Positions 62,272-64,000 of a DNA stretch of 64,000 nucleotides are shown here, piece after piece. Made by a program: the position numbers and the translations under genes. Below the pieces are notes generated by a model, which was not told the origin of the DNA, did no database searches, and saw nothing but the letters and a program-made list of their open reading frames with translations. Positions within the stretch are counted from its first letter, which is position 1. Each line of letters starts with the position of its first letter. Source of the stretch: Lachnospiraceae bacterium (GTDB lineage: Bacteria > Bacillota > Clostridia > Lachnospirales > Lachnospiraceae); NCBI GenBank assembly GCA_022796795.1, contig JAAWJI010000018.1, positions 1 to 64,000 of the forward strand. The letters run 5' to 3'.

Positions 62272-62366
62272 GTTCCGCACCTCCCCGACTTCCTGACTTT
62301 CCTTTGCCGCCTGTGACCAATTTCCACGAATATGGATCCCCTGCCTGCACATCCGTATGATCCATT

Positions 62367-63329
62367 TTACCACATTTTTGAGAAACAATCCATCATCTGT
62401 TCCACCTTCTCCCTCTCCCTAAGCGCCAGAAGCCAACGCTTTGGAATCCCCTGCAAGCCATACCGGATCCCAGCCAGCCCTCCGGTCACACAGGCTGTGG
62501 TATCTGTATCATTTCCCAGCTGAACCGCCTGTTTTACCGCATCCTCATAATTAGATGCACGCTCCAGTATCATAAATGCGCTGCGCAGGCAGTCCACCAC
62601 ATACCCGGTGCCTTTTCCCTCCCAGGGAAGATCCGGGCGGATGCTCCACTCCAGTTCCCGCTCATATTCCGGCTGCTCCCGATAGATCCTGCGAAGCCTT
62701 TGGACTCCCTTTTGGATTGCCTCATAAACCTCCAGGCCCTCCAAAAGCCCCCAGGCCACAAGGCAATATAAAGCCGAGCAGACCTGGTTGCAGACATGTC
62801 CGTGGGTAATCAGGCACTGATGATGGGCGTCCCGGACCAGATTCCGTTCCCTGCTTTCCGGATCTTTGGCTCCTCCGGCAAAATGCCACAAAGCCAGAGG
62901 AAGTGTCCGCATCAATGCGCCGTTTCCCTTTCCCTGGGGGTTTAACAGGCCGCATTGCTCTGGTGCCGCCCCTTCCTTATACGCATGTAAAGCTTGCCCG
63001 GTCTGGACGCCCACATCAAATACTTGTCCGCCTACCGCCCAAACTCCCTCCTCATACCATGCCAGGAGCTCATCCGAATACTCCTTCAAAGAAAACCCAC
63101 CCTGTTTGAAAAGGCTGTCTAAAAGACAGAGGGACTGGGCCCCATCATCCGACCAGGTTCCAGCCTCCACCTGGGGGTAAGTCTTTTTAAACCCCGAGGG
63201 AGGCGTCATCTCTATCTCTTCATAAGGAGGCAGCTCCTGCGCCTCATAAAACTCATAGGGAACTCCCAACGCATCCCCGATCAAAAGGCCATAGAGGCCT
63301 CCTGCAATCCGGTCCCTTTTTTCTGTCAT
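62367..63329 (-). CDS. ADP-ribosylglycohydrolase family protein
   Basis: The 320-residue all-helical protein is of the DraG/ARH group. GDALGVPYEF, TWSDDGAQSLCLL (metal-binding Asp pair; DDT of DraG is DDG here) and NDTDTTACVTGGLAG supply the two-metal centre. It removes ADP-ribose from a protein or small molecule; target unknown. AAAGGGAG lies upstream of the ATG. It is 95 bp upstream of the AAA-type gene and 48 bp downstream of an MBL-fold gene. Confidence 0.92.
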   Translation of the reverse strand: MTEKRDRIAGGLYGLLIGDALGVPYEFYEAQELPPYEEIEMTPPSGFKKTYPQVEAGTWSDDGAQSLCLLDSLFKQGGFSLKEYSDELLAWYEEGVWAVGGQVFDVGVQTGQALHAYKEGAAPEQCGLLNPQGKGNGALMRTLPLALWHFAGGAKDPESRERNLVRDAHHQCLITHGHVCNQVCSALYCLVAWGLLEGLEVYEAIQKGVQRLRRIYREQPEYERELEWSIRPDLPWEGKGTGYVVDCLRSAFMILERASNYEDAVKQAVQLGNDTDTTACVTGGLAGIRYGLQGIPKRWLLALREREKVEQMMDCFSKMW

Positions 63330-63377
63330 AATTCCAATTCTCCCTTTCCTGTTTTCCCAACAGTCTCTCTGTTTCTC

Positions 63378-64000
63378 TCACAATCGGATTTTCTCTTTTA
63401 ATTCTTCCCGAATATCCAGTTCCTGAAACCCTTTCGCATTCTCTGTATGGATCGGAATAATGGCCTCCCTGGGCGAAACCCGATTGATCACCTCCGCAAT
63501 CACCTCCGCCGGGGCGTGTCCGCTGGTGTGCAGGGGAATGGCGTGATATTTCTCTACGAAATCATGAAGTCCCTTATCATAGGCCTTCCGCCAAGGCTCC
63601 AGGTATCCTTTCCACATGGAATAGACCACGATGGGATTCAAATCTGCGAACCGCTCTATCCATTTCTCATAGGCCGGCTCTCCCTTAATCACAGTCACAA
63701 ACCCACGCTCCCGCATAAACTGTTCCTGGGTTATGGAAAGTCCCGGAAGCTTAAAATGAAACCGCACCTCATAGGCATACTTAAAATCATAGCAGGGTGT
63801 AATTTTTCCCGCAGTCTCCCGAAAGGCCTTAAGCTGGGAATACACATAAGAATTTCCGTACATACCCATTCCATAAAAATTTCCCGCCTGATAAAAGGAG
63901 GCCAGAGAATCCAGATTGGTGGAGGAACAGAGCAAAAATACATGACGATGGTCCCTGAAAAGCTCCTTTGCCTCATTCCGAAGCTCGGCCTCGGAATAAA
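63378..64000 (-). CDS. MBL-fold hydrolase, beta-CASP-like C-terminal part (5' end beyond the window)
   Basis: The open frame continues past position 64000, so only the C-terminal 207 residues are visible. HTSGHA and IPIHTE are like motifs B and C of beta-CASP/RNase J-type metallo-beta-lactamase nucleases, and FLLCSSTNLDSLASFY lies in the beta-CASP insert. The metal-binding HxHxDH motif should lie outside the window. The substrate is not known; an RNA or DNA nuclease role is only inferred. Confidence 0.75.
   Translation of the reverse strand, partial: YSEAELRNEAKELFRDHRHVFLLCSSTNLDSLASFYQAGNFYGMGMYGNSYVYSQLKAFRETAGKITPCYDFKYAYEVRFHFKLPGLSITQEQFMRERGFVTVIKGEPAYEKWIERFADLNPIVVYSMWKGYLEPWRKAYDKGLHDFVEKYHAIPLHTSGHAPAEVIAEVINRVSPREAIIPIHTENAKGFQELDIREELKEKIRL

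Noticed and set aside
1-64000. CRISPR array, tRNA, rRNA or complete insertion sequence
   Set aside because: No regularly spaced repeats, cloverleaf with T-arm motif, rRNA segment or transposase was recognised on reading both strands; a dedicated tRNA and IS search would settle this.

Overview
The window looks like chromosomal DNA of a gut Firmicute of the class Clostridia, most likely family Lachnospiraceae. The evidence is the gene order birA / small acidic protein / dusB / greA / lysS, a lysyl-tRNA synthetase with a C-terminal tRNA-binding domain, AgrC/AgrA-type two-component genes, EFR1-type flavodoxin-ferredoxin proteins, ECF vitamin-type transporters, moderate GC content and strong AGGAGG-type ribosome binding sites. 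No tRNA, rRNA, CRISPR array or complete insertion sequence was recognised.

Layout. 0-7.2 kb: housekeeping genes on the minus strand (lysS, greA, dusB, a DUF6145-like gene, birA, a small membrane protein, argF). 7.2-19.5 kb: patatin-like phospholipase, a qmcA/nfeD membrane pair, an SH3-SleB cell-wall hydrolase, an RNA methyltransferase, pfkA, dnaE and a large Sel1-repeat protein. 19.6-20.4 kb: a self-contained hicAB toxin-antitoxin cassette with a consensus promoter and a terminator. 20.4-24.4 kb: UPF0173 hydrolase, DUF362 protein and a PutP-type symporter, with structured intergenic repeats between them. 24.5-27.9 kb: a chimeric pseudogene (Uma2 plus MutM fragments), then a pantothenate/CoA group (coaBC, a PanT-like ECF S component, coaX). 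28-32.5 kb: an orphan nuclease-like domain protein, a decayed GH39 gene, CvfB-like S1 protein and an acyl-ACP thioesterase. 32.8-41.4 kb: a nucleoside-salvage locus. 41.5-44.3 kb: an unknown tail-anchored protein and an aldo/keto reductase. 44.7-53.8 kb: an N-acetylhexosamine-type glycan operon (GH20, ABC importer, ROK kinase, PIG-L deacetylase, UroD-like protein) under a LacI regulator. 54-57 kb: lipoprotein plus GHKL kinase plus LytTR regulator. 57-60.6 kb: an intact LysR gene facing a row of broken genes (YbaK-like, PLP decarboxylase, BrnQ-like, GPH-symporter-like, GH42). 60.6-64 kb: AAA/PD-(D/E)XK protein, ADP-ribosylglycohydrolase and an MBL-fold hydrolase cut by the window edge.

The most interesting functional unit is the nucleoside locus. 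A divergent gene encodes one polypeptide with a LacI-type DNA-binding and sugar-sensing part followed by a ribokinase. It faces an operon holding a nucleoside hydrolase and a complete dedicated ECF transporter (S, T, A, A'). The predicted flow is: import nucleoside, cleave to base and ribose, phosphorylate ribose, and regulate transcription by the same protein that makes ribose 5-phosphate. Paired TTTACTAAA motifs lie in the shared promoter region.

A second theme is gene decay. Frameshifts or internal deletions are visible in the UroD-like gene, the MalG-type permease of the glycan operon, the GH39 gene, the PLP decarboxylase and a YbaK-like gene, and a GH42 gene is truncated at a rearrangement junction. 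Sequencing error cannot be excluded for the single frameshifts, but the large deletions and fusions look genuine. A third theme is several unrelated long palindromic intergenic elements, some acting as terminators.
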